Origin: DATACQ01 sp036555515
GTDB lineage: Bacteria; Desulfobacterota; Binatia; UBA9968
Direction: 5' to 3'
NCBI GenBank assembly: GCA_036555515.1
Contig: DATBLC010000055.1
Span: 7,730 to 71,729 of the forward strand
DNA: 64,000 nt
In this document: one piece after another, positions 18,243-26,412 of the stretch
Layout: each line of letters begins with the position of its first letter
How positions within the stretch are numbered: the stretch's first letter is position 1
The notes under the pieces: generated by a model
The model's database searches: none
Told to the model about the DNA's origin: nothing
What the model saw: only the letters and a program-made list of their open reading frames with translations
Translations under genes and position numbers: made by a program

Positions 18243-18610
18243 CCGCGGAGAGTTCAAAACAAGCGCTCGGCAGGGAGGGTGAAAGGGTCGCGGAGCGGTA
18301 TTTAAAGAAAAAGGGTTATACGCTCGTAGAACGTAATTATCGCTGCCGGGGCGGCGAGGTCGATTTGATCGTGCTCGACCGCCGCGTTGTCGTCTTTGTC
18401 GAGGTGAAGACCCGAACCGATCATGGCTTCGGTAATCCATTGGAGGCCGTGGAACCAAAAAAGCAGCGGCGCATGATTCTCGCCGCTCGACTTTTTTTGC
18501 ACCAGAAAAAACTCCATGAGCGAGATGCCCGCTTCGACGTTGTCGGGATTTCTTGGCCCGGCGCTGAGCCCGTGGTGGAGCATGTGCAGAATGCATTCGA
18601 GATTCCCTAG
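18239..18610 (+). CDS. yraN: YraN family (UPF0102) nuclease-fold protein
   Basis: A 123-residue protein of the UPF0102/YraN family. It has GREGERVAERYLKKKGY at the N-terminus, then RGGEVDLIVLD and VVFVEVKTR, which give the E-D-ExK pattern of restriction-endonuclease-like folds, and the PLEAVEPKKQRRM helix. The function is not settled; the family is nearly always encoded beside rnhB, as here. ATG 18239 overlaps the rnhB stop by 4 nt. It is followed after 9 nt by serS. Confidence 0.93.
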   Translation: MTAESSKQALGREGERVAERYLKKKGYTLVERNYRCRGGEVDLIVLDRRVVVFVEVKTRTDHGFGNPLEAVEPKKQRRMILAARLFLHQKKLHERDARFDVVGISWPGAEPVVEHVQNAFEIP

Positions 18611-18619
18611 AGGAACGCC

Positions 18620-19891
18620 ATGTTGGACATAAAACTGTTAAGGGAAAACCTGAACGAGGTTAAGGCGCGGATGGCGACTCGGGGCGCTGCGATTAACTGG
18701 GACGAGTTCCTCGCCGTGGACCGGGAGCGGCGCGATGCCCTGGCGAACATTGAGCGTCTCAAGGAAAAAAAGAATCGGCTGTCGGGAGAGATTGGCAAGC
18801 TTAAAAAGTCCGGCGCCGATGCCCGGGCGCTGATGGACGAGGTGGAAGAGGTCAACGAATCGATTAGGAACGGGGAGAAGCCGTTGGCAGAGATCGAGGC
18901 CCGTTTTGAGACTTTCATGTTGAGTCTGCCGAATTTGCCCAACCAAAGCGTTGCCATTGGGAAAAGCGCCGAAGACAACAAAGAGATTCGCCGGTGGGGC
19001 GAACTCCCCAAGTTCGAATTTGAACCTAAGAACCATTGGGACATCGGTGAAGAATTGGGCATTTTGGATTTTGCCCGTGCGGCGAAAATTGCCGGCGCGC
19101 GCTTTGCCGTTTACCGTGACGCAGGCGCGAGACTCGAGCGGGCGCTGATCAATTTCATGCTCGATTTGCACACCAGGGAACACGGCTACAAGGAGATATT
19201 GCCGCCGGCGCTTGTCAACCGGGCGTCGCTGATCGGCACTGGACAGCTTCCTAAGTTCGAAGAAGATCTGTTCCGTCTTGCCCAGGGAGAATACTTTCTT
19301 ATTCCCACCGCGGAGGTTCCGCTCACCAACCTGCACCGGGATGAGATGATCGAGCGGGAGGAATTGCCGATCAAATATGTCGCCTACACGCCGTGCTTTC
19401 GTAGCGAAGCGGGTTCTTACGGCAAAGACGTTCGAGGTTTGATCCGACAGCATCAGTTCAATAAAGTTGAAATGGTGAAATTCACAGAGCCGGAAACCTC
19501 CTACCAGGAGTTGGAGAGCATGGTGCAAAACGCCGAAGCAGTCCTCAGGTGGCTGAAACTGCCGTATCGCGTAGTCGAGCTTTGCACCGGCGATATGGGC
19601 CCTGCTGCCGCGAAAACCTATGACCTGGAAGTGTGGGTCCCGGGGCAAAACGCCTACCGTGAAATCAGTTCCTGTTCCAACTGCGAAGATTTCCAAGCGC
19701 GCCGAGCCCAGATTCGCTACCGCAAGGAAAAGAAGGGAAGACCTATATTCGTCCACACGCTTAACGGCTCCGGCCTTGCCGTGGGGAGAACGCTGGTGGC
19801 GGTTCTCGAAAACTATCAACAGAAGGACGGCAGCGTTCTGATTCCTGATGCTCTGCGACCATACATGGGCGGGATGGAACGAATCGAATAA
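18620..19891 (+). CDS. serS: Seryl-tRNA synthetase
   Basis: A 423-residue class II synthetase of normal length. Residues about 1-110 form the long antiparallel coiled coil (MLDIKLLRENLNEVKARM ... RLKEKKNRLSGEIGKL) that grips the tRNA(Ser) long arm. The catalytic part shows the class II motif 2 (CFRSEAGSYGKDVRGLIRQHQF) and motif 3 (GSGLAVGRTLVAVLE). EISSCSNCEDFQARR is typical of bacterial SerRS. It is in line with rnhB and yraN. SerRS also charges tRNA(Sec), which matters because a probable selenoprotein gene lies at 58 kb. Confidence 0.97.
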   Translation: MLDIKLLRENLNEVKARMATRGAAINWDEFLAVDRERRDALANIERLKEKKNRLSGEIGKLKKSGADARALMDEVEEVNESIRNGEKPLAEIEARFETFMLSLPNLPNQSVAIGKSAEDNKEIRRWGELPKFEFEPKNHWDIGEELGILDFARAAKIAGARFAVYRDAGARLERALINFMLDLHTREHGYKEILPPALVNRASLIGTGQLPKFEEDLFRLAQGEYFLIPTAEVPLTNLHRDEMIEREELPIKYVAYTPCFRSEAGSYGKDVRGLIRQHQFNKVEMVKFTEPETSYQELESMVQNAEAVLRWLKLPYRVVELCTGDMGPAAAKTYDLEVWVPGQNAYREISSCSNCEDFQARRAQIRYRKEKKGRPIFVHTLNGSGLAVGRTLVAVLENYQQKDGSVLIPDALRPYMGGMERIE

Positions 19892-19899
19892 CGACGCCC

Positions 19900-20991
19900 G
19901 TGCTGGACGATCCTTGGAGCTATGAAATCCATATTCGCACCTGGCGAGCCGACCTGAAGCATGATGCAGCAATGAATAATCCGTCTTGGGGATTTTCCAC
20001 CGAGGCTCCGCTTGAGCCGGAATTGCCGATTTGCGACGCGCACCATCATTTGTGGGAGCGCGGTGGGGAGCGCTATCTGCTGACTGATTTTCTGGAAGAC
20101 ACCGGCAGCGGCCACAACATCGTCGCGACGGTCGCCGTCGAGTGCAAGGCGAAGTATCACGGGTTTGGGCCGGAGGAATTGAAACCGCTTGGTGAGACAG
20201 AATTCCTCGAATCGGTCGCAAAGTGCGTCTCGGCGGACCCCGGTATCGCCACGGCGGTTGCTGCCGCGATCGTCGGCTTTGCCGATCTGAGTCTAGGCGA
20301 TGGGGTGGCAGCGGTACTGGAAGCGCATATGGCCGCGAGCCCTGGCCGCTTCCGCGGTATTCGCCATTCTACGACCTGGGACGCGAGCGAGTCGCTGCGC
20401 AGCGAAGCGCCCCGCGGCCTGATGTCGGAAGGCTCGTTTCATCGGGGTTTTGCTTGCCTCAAGCGCTACAATTTGAGCTACGACGCCTGGCTTTATCATC
20501 CACAGCTTTCGGAACTGGGCGATTTAGCGCGCGCCTTCCCCGACGTCAACATTATCCTCGACCACATAGGAGCGCCTCTCGGCGTCGGCCCGTACGCCGC
20601 AAAGCGAGATGAGGGGTTCGATTTATGGCGCAAGGGCATCGCCCAAGTAGCGGCATGTCCCAACGTGGCGGTGAAATTGGGCGGGCTCGGATCGGACCGT
20701 TCCGGCTTCGGATGGCACGAACGCGTGGAAAAGCCCTCCTCGAAGGAGTTGGCGGCCGCGATGAAGCCTTATTTTGAATTTTGCATCGAAAAATTCGGCG
20801 TTCACCGTTGTATGTTCGAGAGCAATTTCCCGGTGGAGAAGCGGGCCAATTCCTACGTCTTGGTGTGGAATGCCTTCAAACGGATTACGATGAACTACTC
20901 TGAAAGCGAACGCGCGGCGCTGTTTTATCTCACCGCCGCCCGCATTTATCGATTCGCGGCTCAGGACTATCCGCCAACAGCAGTTCGGTGA
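19900..20991 (+). CDS. Amidohydrolase family protein (lactonase/decarboxylase type)
   Basis: Up to 363 residues. CDAHHHLWERG gives the N-terminal D-x-H-H-H pattern typical of the 2-pyrone-4,6-dicarboxylate-hydrolase-like branch of amidohydrolases. LDHIGAP carries the barrel His and FESNFPVEK the C-terminal acidic site (the usual Asp is Asn here). GTG 19900 opens the frame, but ATG 19972 sits closer to the conserved part and may be the true start. It follows serS by only 8 nt. This branch is distinct from the three paralogues at 0.7-4.2 kb. Family call firm, substrate unknown. Confidence 0.88.
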   Translation: MLDDPWSYEIHIRTWRADLKHDAAMNNPSWGFSTEAPLEPELPICDAHHHLWERGGERYLLTDFLEDTGSGHNIVATVAVECKAKYHGFGPEELKPLGETEFLESVAKCVSADPGIATAVAAAIVGFADLSLGDGVAAVLEAHMAASPGRFRGIRHSTTWDASESLRSEAPRGLMSEGSFHRGFACLKRYNLSYDAWLYHPQLSELGDLARAFPDVNIILDHIGAPLGVGPYAAKRDEGFDLWRKGIAQVAACPNVAVKLGGLGSDRSGFGWHERVEKPSSKELAAAMKPYFEFCIEKFGVHRCMFESNFPVEKRANSYVLVWNAFKRITMNYSESERAALFYLTAARIYRFAAQDYPPTAVR

Positions 20992-21637
20992 GCTGTGTGT
21001 CTCAACTGCCCTACAATGCTGGCTGATTCTGATTGTCGGGCGCGGACTCGAACTCTTCCTTCGCGCCCGGAAGCTCTTGGATCAGCTAGTTGATTTCCCC
21101 GCGGAGGATCTTTCGGGCTCATTCTGAGTTTAGTGTGCAGTAAGCAATGAATAACGCTGCGGCATTGGGATCGGGAATTCTTCGGCACTACAGCATAACG
21201 CGTTTGCGAGATGGTGGCGTCGTCCATGATCGCGTAACCGAGGGGAATGCCCTGTCTCTGAGCAATGTCTACTTCTTGGTCACCACGGGCCAAGACGAGC
21301 ATGAGAAATTCACCGCTGGTAATCTTATTCATTTCTCCGCAGCGCATCACCCCGCTAATATGTTTGGACAGCTCAGGTCTTGGATGGTGATCATGGCGAC
21401 TTCCCGCGGACGCGGCAAGTTAAGCCAAACCCTAAGCGTAATAGGCGGCTTGGACACGGGCATGGCGAGCGCGGCGAGCCGCGATTTTTGACTACCATGG
21501 CCATTGAGGGCAGCTACCGTGCCGCCAACAGTTCACTAACAATGTCGGAAAAGGTGAATTTAGTTTGAATACTGTGATGACTTGAATGTGAGCGTCCGGA
21601 ACCCAGATGGTCTTGGCGGTGGGAGCCGGTGAACGAG
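20992..21637. other. Gene-poor stretch with a GC-rich hairpin
   Basis: About 650 nt with only overlapping frames on both strands (about 20967-21491), none with a recognisable family, start signal or homologue-like motif. A perfect 8-bp hairpin, CGGGCGCG (21037-21044) with CGCGCCCG (21062-21069), lies 46 nt after the amidohydrolase stop, without a T-tract. Possibly decayed coding sequence. Confidence 0.45.
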
Positions 21638-21808
21638 ATGGTCGACAATGAGGGGAAAACTATTCAATGTCCGTATTGCCGGGATAGCCGCAGAATCCGG
21701 CGCTCACACCGGAAAAATCTTTTTGAACGGATCCTGAGCCTGTTCGGCATTCTACCTTATCGCTGCGGTGAATGCGGTCATCGTTTCATGCTTCGGGCCC
21801 GCGCCTGA
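21638..21808 (+). CDS. Small zinc-ribbon protein
   Basis: A 56-codon gene shorter than usual gene-calling limits. The product starts MVDNEGKTIQCPYC and ends YRCGECGHRFMLRARA, so it has two CxxC knuckles (C11/C14 and C43/C46) separated by a basic, hydrophobic linker with LFERILSLFGILPY. Small bacterial proteins with exactly this design (CP-C ... LSL.G..P.RC..CG.RF) are widespread and of unknown role; zinc binding is expected. A GGGAG at 21621-21625 lies somewhat far upstream as a ribosome site. Its stop is 34 nt before the end of the convergent TctC-type gene. Confidence 0.72.
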   Translation: MVDNEGKTIQCPYCRDSRRIRRSHRKNLFERILSLFGILPYRCGECGHRFMLRARA

Positions 21809-21841
21809 CGCCCCGAATAAGCGCGAAATCGCGCGGCGTTG

Positions 21842-22873
21842 CTATTTCAAAATCTCCTTCAGTTTTTCCACCAAAGAGCGATCGAGGTTGAACAGCCCTT
21901 TGACTTCATTGGCAATGGCCTCGCCGTCGATGGGATCGATGTCGAGTCTAGCTTTCTTGGCGTCGGCCAGGAACTCCGGGTCCTTGAGCGTCGCCGAGAA
22001 CGCTTTGCGCAGGCTCTGTACCGTCGGCTTGGGCGTACCTGGCGGCAGGGCATACAAACGATTGGTGACGCCGTTGATCGTAGCTTGCGCGCGAATCAAT
22101 TTTTTCCCTTCATCGGTCTTGGCCAAATCGAGTGCCATCGGCACGTTGGGAAGTGAGGGATGCGGTTTGACCGTCTCCTGCAAAATGATCACGACTTCAC
22201 CTTTTTCCATCTCGCTGGTCCAGGTCGCATTAAAGGACTCAATAGAATTGGAAACACCTTGTACTTCGCCCGAATTGAACGCGAGCCGGATGGGACCCGT
22301 GCCTTTGTAACCCGTAACGAGTTGGAGCGGCAGACCGAGCACGGCCTTGACGACCTTGGGCAGATCATCGGTGCCACCGCCCGGTGACACGCCGCCGAAC
22401 TTGAGCATGGTTCCGGATGCGATCCATTTCTCCACGCTAGTAATGCCGGTCGATTTCGCCACGCCGAGCATGAAATTATCCTGGGCCGGGACGCCGAGAT
22501 ACTCGAAATTCCTGGCTTGAAACTCGATCCCCGGTTTGCCAAAAAGCTCGTGCATGGCGATGCCACCGACGAAATTGCCGATGGTCAGGCCGTCGGGCCT
22601 GGGGACTTTGTAGAGGTAATTGGCAGAGACCAGACTGGCTGCGCCAGGCATGTTGTCTACCACGATGGCGGGATTACCGGGGATGTGCCTCCCCATGTGG
22701 CGGGCGATGGCGCGTGAATAGGTATCGAAGCCGCCGCCTGGCGCCAATCCGACGATAAGCCGAATCGTCTTACCTTTAAAGATTTGCTGCTGCCCAAACG
22801 CGGCGCCTGCCGCCCCGCCAGAGTAGGTCATTGTTACGAAGTACAACAATACTCGCCATGCGTTCCGTTTCAT
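21842..22873 (-). CDS. TctC/Bug-family periplasmic solute-binding protein
   Basis: A 343-residue exported protein: signal peptide at about 1-30 (ending near GAAFGQQ), then FKGKTIRLIVGLAPGGGFDTYSR, the hallmark of the TctC/Bug family that binds carboxylates, and VDNMPGAASL and GGTDD segments. ATG 22873 is chosen because the longer frame from 22894 would spoil the signal peptide. No TctA/TctB membrane genes are nearby, so it is an orphan receptor, as is common in Bug-rich genomes. It lies downstream of a VOC protein gene and an NMT1-type binding protein gene on the same strand. Confidence 0.88.
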   Translation of the reverse strand: MKRNAWRVLLYFVTMTYSGGAAGAAFGQQQIFKGKTIRLIVGLAPGGGFDTYSRAIARHMGRHIPGNPAIVVDNMPGAASLVSANYLYKVPRPDGLTIGNFVGGIAMHELFGKPGIEFQARNFEYLGVPAQDNFMLGVAKSTGITSVEKWIASGTMLKFGGVSPGGGTDDLPKVVKAVLGLPLQLVTGYKGTGPIRLAFNSGEVQGVSNSIESFNATWTSEMEKGEVVIILQETVKPHPSLPNVPMALDLAKTDEGKKLIRAQATINGVTNRLYALPPGTPKPTVQSLRKAFSATLKDPEFLADAKKARLDIDPIDGEAIANEVKGLFNLDRSLVEKLKEILK

Positions 22874-22974
22874 GGATCGTTGTTCACTGTTCACAGTTCA
22901 TGCACCCCCGACTACCATTTTTCGAGCCACTCCGGATCGTTAAACCCATTCGCCAACGCGTCATTCCGATCGTA

Positions 22975-23367
22975 TCATTGAGCGCCAACCCAGCCAGTAG
23001 AGGAAATATCGATCACCTGCGCGTCCGGGCCCAGGCACTTGACTTCAAAATAGGATTGCGGCTCGGCGGCGTTTGTCGCGGGGGCGTCCATTCGATCGGC
23101 CAACGATCTCCCGCCCAGCCGTTCAATGTGTGCTACCGTCGCCTCGACATCGTCCACTTGAAAGCCGACATGATCGACGCCGAGCTTCAACGGCTCACCC
23201 TCCATGGCGGTCCGGAGCTTCAAAATCGCGATATTCAGATGACCGTCGGACAGGTAAACTCCGCTCTGGCCCGCGCCGACTTGCGTCAGGCCGAAGGCCT
23301 CCCGATAAAAGGCTGCGGTCTTTTCCACGTCGTGAGTGCGAATGGCGATGTGTTTGATACGGGCCAT
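22975..23367 (-). CDS. VOC (glyoxalase/dioxygenase-fold) protein
   Basis: A 130-residue single-domain VOC protein: MARIKHIAIRTHDVEKTAAFYREAFGL gives the first beta-alpha-beta unit with metal-ligand His7, LGVDHVGFQVDDVEATVA the second with His, and SYFEVKCLGPDAQVIDIS carries the Glu ligand region. GAGGAG lies 8 nt before ATG 23367. Members include methylmalonyl-CoA epimerase, glyoxalase I and extradiol dioxygenases; the substrate here is not determinable. It lies between two solute-binding protein genes and may act on the compound they import. Confidence 0.85.
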   Translation of the reverse strand: MARIKHIAIRTHDVEKTAAFYREAFGLTQVGAGQSGVYLSDGHLNIAILKLRTAMEGEPLKLGVDHVGFQVDDVEATVAHIERLGGRSLADRMDAPATNAAEPQSYFEVKCLGPDAQVIDISSTGWVGAQ

Positions 23368-23397
23368 AATTTAATCTCCTCAGCCAAAGTCGTTCGG

Positions 23398-24378
23398 CTA
23401 TTTTATGGTTGCAAGGGCCTTGTTATAAAATCGCTCGTCCACATACTTCTCCGCGTTGTTCTCCCCGGGTTTCATCAAGCCGGCGATCTCGCGCAGCTGC
23501 AACACCTGGCGTATGCCTTCGTAGTCGATCCGGCTGCGCGGTGTAATGCCTAGGGTCGGACTCAAAGTCTGCTCATACATTGCTTCGGCTCGGGCTTTGT
23601 TATTTTTGTTTTCGGCGAGCAAGACCTGAACGACTTCTTGTTTGTTCTTCGGCTCCTGAACCCAGTCGGTGGCCCGGATCATTGCTCGGTTAAAACGAAT
23701 TACCAAATCTTCGTTGGCGTTGGCCCACTGCCGGCGCGTGGCGCCCAGGCCCCGGGCGTAGTGTTTGACATAGTCTTTTGCTTGGGCGAGCGCTTTGAAA
23801 CCGCGCTTCTGGATCTCCTCGTCGCGCAAGTTCATCATCGCTCCCGATGCTTCGCCCCGGCTCATGGCATTGGCTCGCCCGGCGGTGTTGCCGAACGACT
23901 TGAACGTATAATCGCGGTTCCATTCGAGGCCGTGCTTTTTCAAGATGTAAACGCCGACGACAGCGTAGCCGGTAGTGGGCGCATCGACCGCGAAAATTTT
24001 TCCTTTTAGATCGGCGAAATCATTGATGCCTGGAGCGACGATCAGTTTTTGATCTACCCCTCGGCTGCCGCCAAGAAAGATGATGAAGTCGTTTTTTTGC
24101 GGGTCCTTACCCTGGCCTTCCGCCCAGGCAATCACGTTGTCGGCATTATTTAAGATCAAATCGTAATTGCCGTTGATCAGATTGCGCAACAGGGTGGGGG
24201 AGTCAGTCACAGTGTTGATTTCGACCCGAATGTTCTCTGACTTGAGAAATCCCTTGGCTTCGGCAGCGATGATCACTGCATCCTTGTTGAAAAGTCCGAT
24301 CTTGATCAGGTCTTCCGCCATAGTCGTTGCTGGCAGCAGTGCAATTAGAGCGGCCGCCAAACCTCCCTTCCCTTTCAT
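23398..24378 (-). CDS. NMT1/TauA-type ABC solute-binding protein
   Basis: A 326-residue exported protein with a short signal peptide (MKGKGGLAAALIALLPATTMA), then the type 2 periplasmic fold: IKIGLFNKDAVIIAAEAKGFL, a DLKGKIFAVDAPTTGYA hinge, and YDLILNNADNVI. GGAGG lies about 9 nt before ATG 24378. This family binds pyrimidine precursors, taurine-like sulfonates or aromatic acids; no permease or ATPase gene is beside it. The gene is followed after 30 nt by the VOC gene, so the two are probably cotranscribed. Confidence 0.87.
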   Translation of the reverse strand: MKGKGGLAAALIALLPATTMAEDLIKIGLFNKDAVIIAAEAKGFLKSENIRVEINTVTDSPTLLRNLINGNYDLILNNADNVIAWAEGQGKDPQKNDFIIFLGGSRGVDQKLIVAPGINDFADLKGKIFAVDAPTTGYAVVGVYILKKHGLEWNRDYTFKSFGNTAGRANAMSRGEASGAMMNLRDEEIQKRGFKALAQAKDYVKHYARGLGATRRQWANANEDLVIRFNRAMIRATDWVQEPKNKQEVVQVLLAENKNNKARAEAMYEQTLSPTLGITPRSRIDYEGIRQVLQLREIAGLMKPGENNAEKYVDERFYNKALATIK

Positions 24379-24457
24379 ATGTGCGTTCCTCCGCGGCTAC
24401 TTTTCATCGAAAGCGGTGGTTTGTCAACGCAAAAAATGAGATTACGGAAAAGAGATT

Positions 24458-24545
24458 AGGCGCTAAGAACGCAAAGGTCGCAAAATAAAATTTCGAGCTT
24501 ACCGTTTCGAAATGTCTCGACGCGGCGTTCTTGGCGTCTTGGCGC
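24458..24545. repeat. Imperfect palindromic intergenic element (AAGAACGC type)
   Basis: AAGAACGC (24465-24472) is inverted as GCGTTCTT (24525-24532), and the right arm repeats in short phased units (GGCGTTCTT, then GGCGTCTT). It lies between the ends of two minus-strand genes and resembles small REP-like elements. No coding signal is visible. Confidence 0.5.
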
Positions 24546-24555
24546 GAGGATGATC

Positions 24556-25584
24556 CTAAGATGTTTTCTTAAAGAGCAGCAGGGAAAACCAATCGTTGGC
24601 GTCCGTATAGTGAGCCAGCGGTGACAGACCGAAAAAATGGAGTTGCTGTTGCAGTCTCTCAGGCTCGAATTTGCGGCTGATTTCGACCAGAATGCGTTCG
24701 TCTTTGGACCAATAAAAGGACGCGCCAAAGGAGGGAAAATAAATCTCCTGAGGCGCTGTGGCAATCGCGTACATTTCGATCTGCGCCCACTCCCGGTTGT
24801 ACCAGGAGTGGTAGCGCATCTTGGCGGTGTCGAAATTGCCGCCGGTCAGACGATTGATGTTGTAAAAGACGTTGAGAATGAATTCGGCCGTTATGCCGAG
24901 GGAGTCGTTGTAAGCCGGTTCGAGCACGCCGGCGTCCTTGATTCGATCGGCGCCGAGCAGCAGATAATCATTCGGCCCCATCGCCCGGGCAAGCTGGGTG
25001 AAGAAGCGAATGAAAGTCGGTGGCGTAAAATTGCCGATGGTGCTACCGAGGAAGATAAACAGTGTCGGGATATCCTTGGCGACGCTGGAAAAGCCGTCTT
25101 CGTAGAGTGCATGCAAACCGTTGAAGCGCAGCTCGGGAAAATTAGCGGTGGTGAAGTCTCGTGCCGCAACCAGGCCCGGTAGGCTCACATCGATGGGCGC
25201 GAATATTCCCGTGCCCCGCTGGCGCGCCTGTTCGTTCAAGAGATGAATGGTCTTCTTCGAGTAACCGGCGCCCAGTTCGACCAAGGCCTGCGCCGGCGCG
25301 CTGGCGATGATGCGGTTCGCATACCGCTCGAGTATCGAGTTTTCCGTGCGGGTTAGATAGTACTCCGGCAGTTCGGTGATGCGCTCGAAAAGCGCCGAAC
25401 CTTGCTCGTCGTAAAGGTGATAGGCTTCGAGCCAGCGCGGCTGATCGAAGAGCGTTCTCATGACCGAACGCGCGGGATCTTCACGGGGCGCGCCGTCGGC
25501 GAGCGACCAGACGAACGGTTGAACCTGGCGCCAATGGTGCTGATTTTCCGGCGCGATCAGCGAGAATGCGGGATTGAAGGACAT
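24556..25584 (-). CDS. egtD: EgtD-like L-histidine N-alpha-methyltransferase
   Basis: A 342-residue SAM-dependent methyltransferase of the EgtD family. It has the family-typical ITELPEYYLTRTE (about 69-81), SAM motif LVELGAGYSKKT (101-112), PIDVS, FLGSTIGNF and LLLGADRIKD. EgtD trimethylates histidine to hercynine, the first step to ergothioneine. ATG 25584 is the start; the longer frame to 25935 runs antisense through the ABC ATPase gene. No egtB or egtC lies in the window, so hercynine may be made here alone or finished elsewhere. It is divergent, by 33 nt, from an OpuB/EgtU-like importer, which is a meaningful pairing. Confidence 0.88.
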   Translation of the reverse strand: MSFNPAFSLIAPENQHHWRQVQPFVWSLADGAPREDPARSVMRTLFDQPRWLEAYHLYDEQGSALFERITELPEYYLTRTENSILERYANRIIASAPAQALVELGAGYSKKTIHLLNEQARQRGTGIFAPIDVSLPGLVAARDFTTANFPELRFNGLHALYEDGFSSVAKDIPTLFIFLGSTIGNFTPPTFIRFFTQLARAMGPNDYLLLGADRIKDAGVLEPAYNDSLGITAEFILNVFYNINRLTGGNFDTAKMRYHSWYNREWAQIEMYAIATAPQEIYFPSFGASFYWSKDERILVEISRKFEPERLQQQLHFFGLSPLAHYTDANDWFSLLLFKKTS

Positions 25585-25617
25585 GAGTAGCGAGACTATA
25601 AAAGGAAACTTGGTGGA

Positions 25618-26412
25618 ATGTCCAGTCCGAGCCATGCTAATCGTGAAATGATGAACCGCCAAAACAGCATTGAATTTCACGGCGTGAGTTTTCGTCTGGC
25701 CAACGGCAAGACGCTGCTTTACGATTTGAATCTCGAAATCAGCCCAGGCGAGACTTTGGTTTTGCTCGGGCGCAGCGGATCGGGCAAGACCACCACGATG
25801 AAGCTCGTCAACCGCCTGCTCGACCCCACGGAGGGGGAGGTGCGCGTCGAAGGGCGGTCGACCAAGGATTGGGACCCGATTCAATTGCGCCGGCGCATTG
25901 GCTACGTGATCCAGGAGATCGGTCTTTTTCCCCATCTCACCGTGGAGGAAAATATCGGCGTCGTGCCGCGTCTTGAAGGCTGGGAAAAAGATCGCATCAA
26001 AGCTCGCGCCCGCGAACTGCTGAGCATGCTGGGATTGGAACCGGACCGCTTCAGCGCGCGTTATCCGCGGGAGTTATCCGGCGGGCAACGCCAGCGGGTG
26101 GGCGTGGCGCGCGCCCTTGCCGCCGACCCGCCTGTCATCCTGCTCGACGAACCCTTCGGCGCGCTGGACCCGATTACACGCCGGGAAATTCAGTTGGAAT
26201 TTAAACGTCTCCAGGAACGCCTTAAAAAGACCATGATATTCGTGACCCATGACGTGCGCGAGGCCTTCGTGCTCGGCACGCGGATCGGTCTGGTCAAAGA
26301 CGGGAGAATGATTTTCCTCGGGCCCCCGGCGTTGCTCCTTGAGTCCGACGATCCCGAGGCGCGCGCCTTCGCGCAGTGCTTTCACGAGGCCCATTCTCCG
26401 GAGAACGCGTGA
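25618..26412 (+). CDS. ABC transporter ATPase, OpuBA/ProV/EgtV type
   Basis: A 264-residue ATPase: Walker A GRSGSGKTTT, Q-loop VIQEIGLFPHLT, signature LSGGQRQR, Walker B VILLDEPFGALD and H-loop VTHD. The sequence PFGALDPITR and VNRLLDPTEGEV place it with betaine/choline/carnitine-type importers. There are no C-terminal CBS domains, unlike ProV. The stop overlaps the next gene by 4 nt (GTGA, 26409-26412), so the two are coupled. It energises uptake by the fused permease/receptor that follows. Confidence 0.93.
   Translation: MSSPSHANREMMNRQNSIEFHGVSFRLANGKTLLYDLNLEISPGETLVLLGRSGSGKTTTMKLVNRLLDPTEGEVRVEGRSTKDWDPIQLRRRIGYVIQEIGLFPHLTVEENIGVVPRLEGWEKDRIKARARELLSMLGLEPDRFSARYPRELSGGQRQRVGVARALAADPPVILLDEPFGALDPITRREIQLEFKRLQERLKKTMIFVTHDVREAFVLGTRIGLVKDGRMIFLGPPALLLESDDPEARAFAQCFHEAHSPENA

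Noticed and set aside
18638..20221. Long 527-codon frame on the minus strand opposite serS and the following amidohydrolase
   Set aside because: serS on the plus strand has all class II synthetase motifs; the antisense frame is a codon-bias shadow.
21037..21069. Possible tRNA or terminator (GGACTCGAACTC with GC-rich arms)
   Set aside because: The arms make a simple hairpin; no cloverleaf with D and anticodon arms can be drawn, and no T-tract follows.
20967..21491. Overlapping frames on both strands after the amidohydrolase gene
   Set aside because: No family motif, no ribosome site and mutual overlap; possibly decayed sequence, but not supportable as genes.
25585..25935. N-terminal extension of the EgtD-like protein
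   Set aside because: It runs antisense through the ABC ATPase gene and lacks EgtD similarity; ATG 25584 begins at the conserved part.
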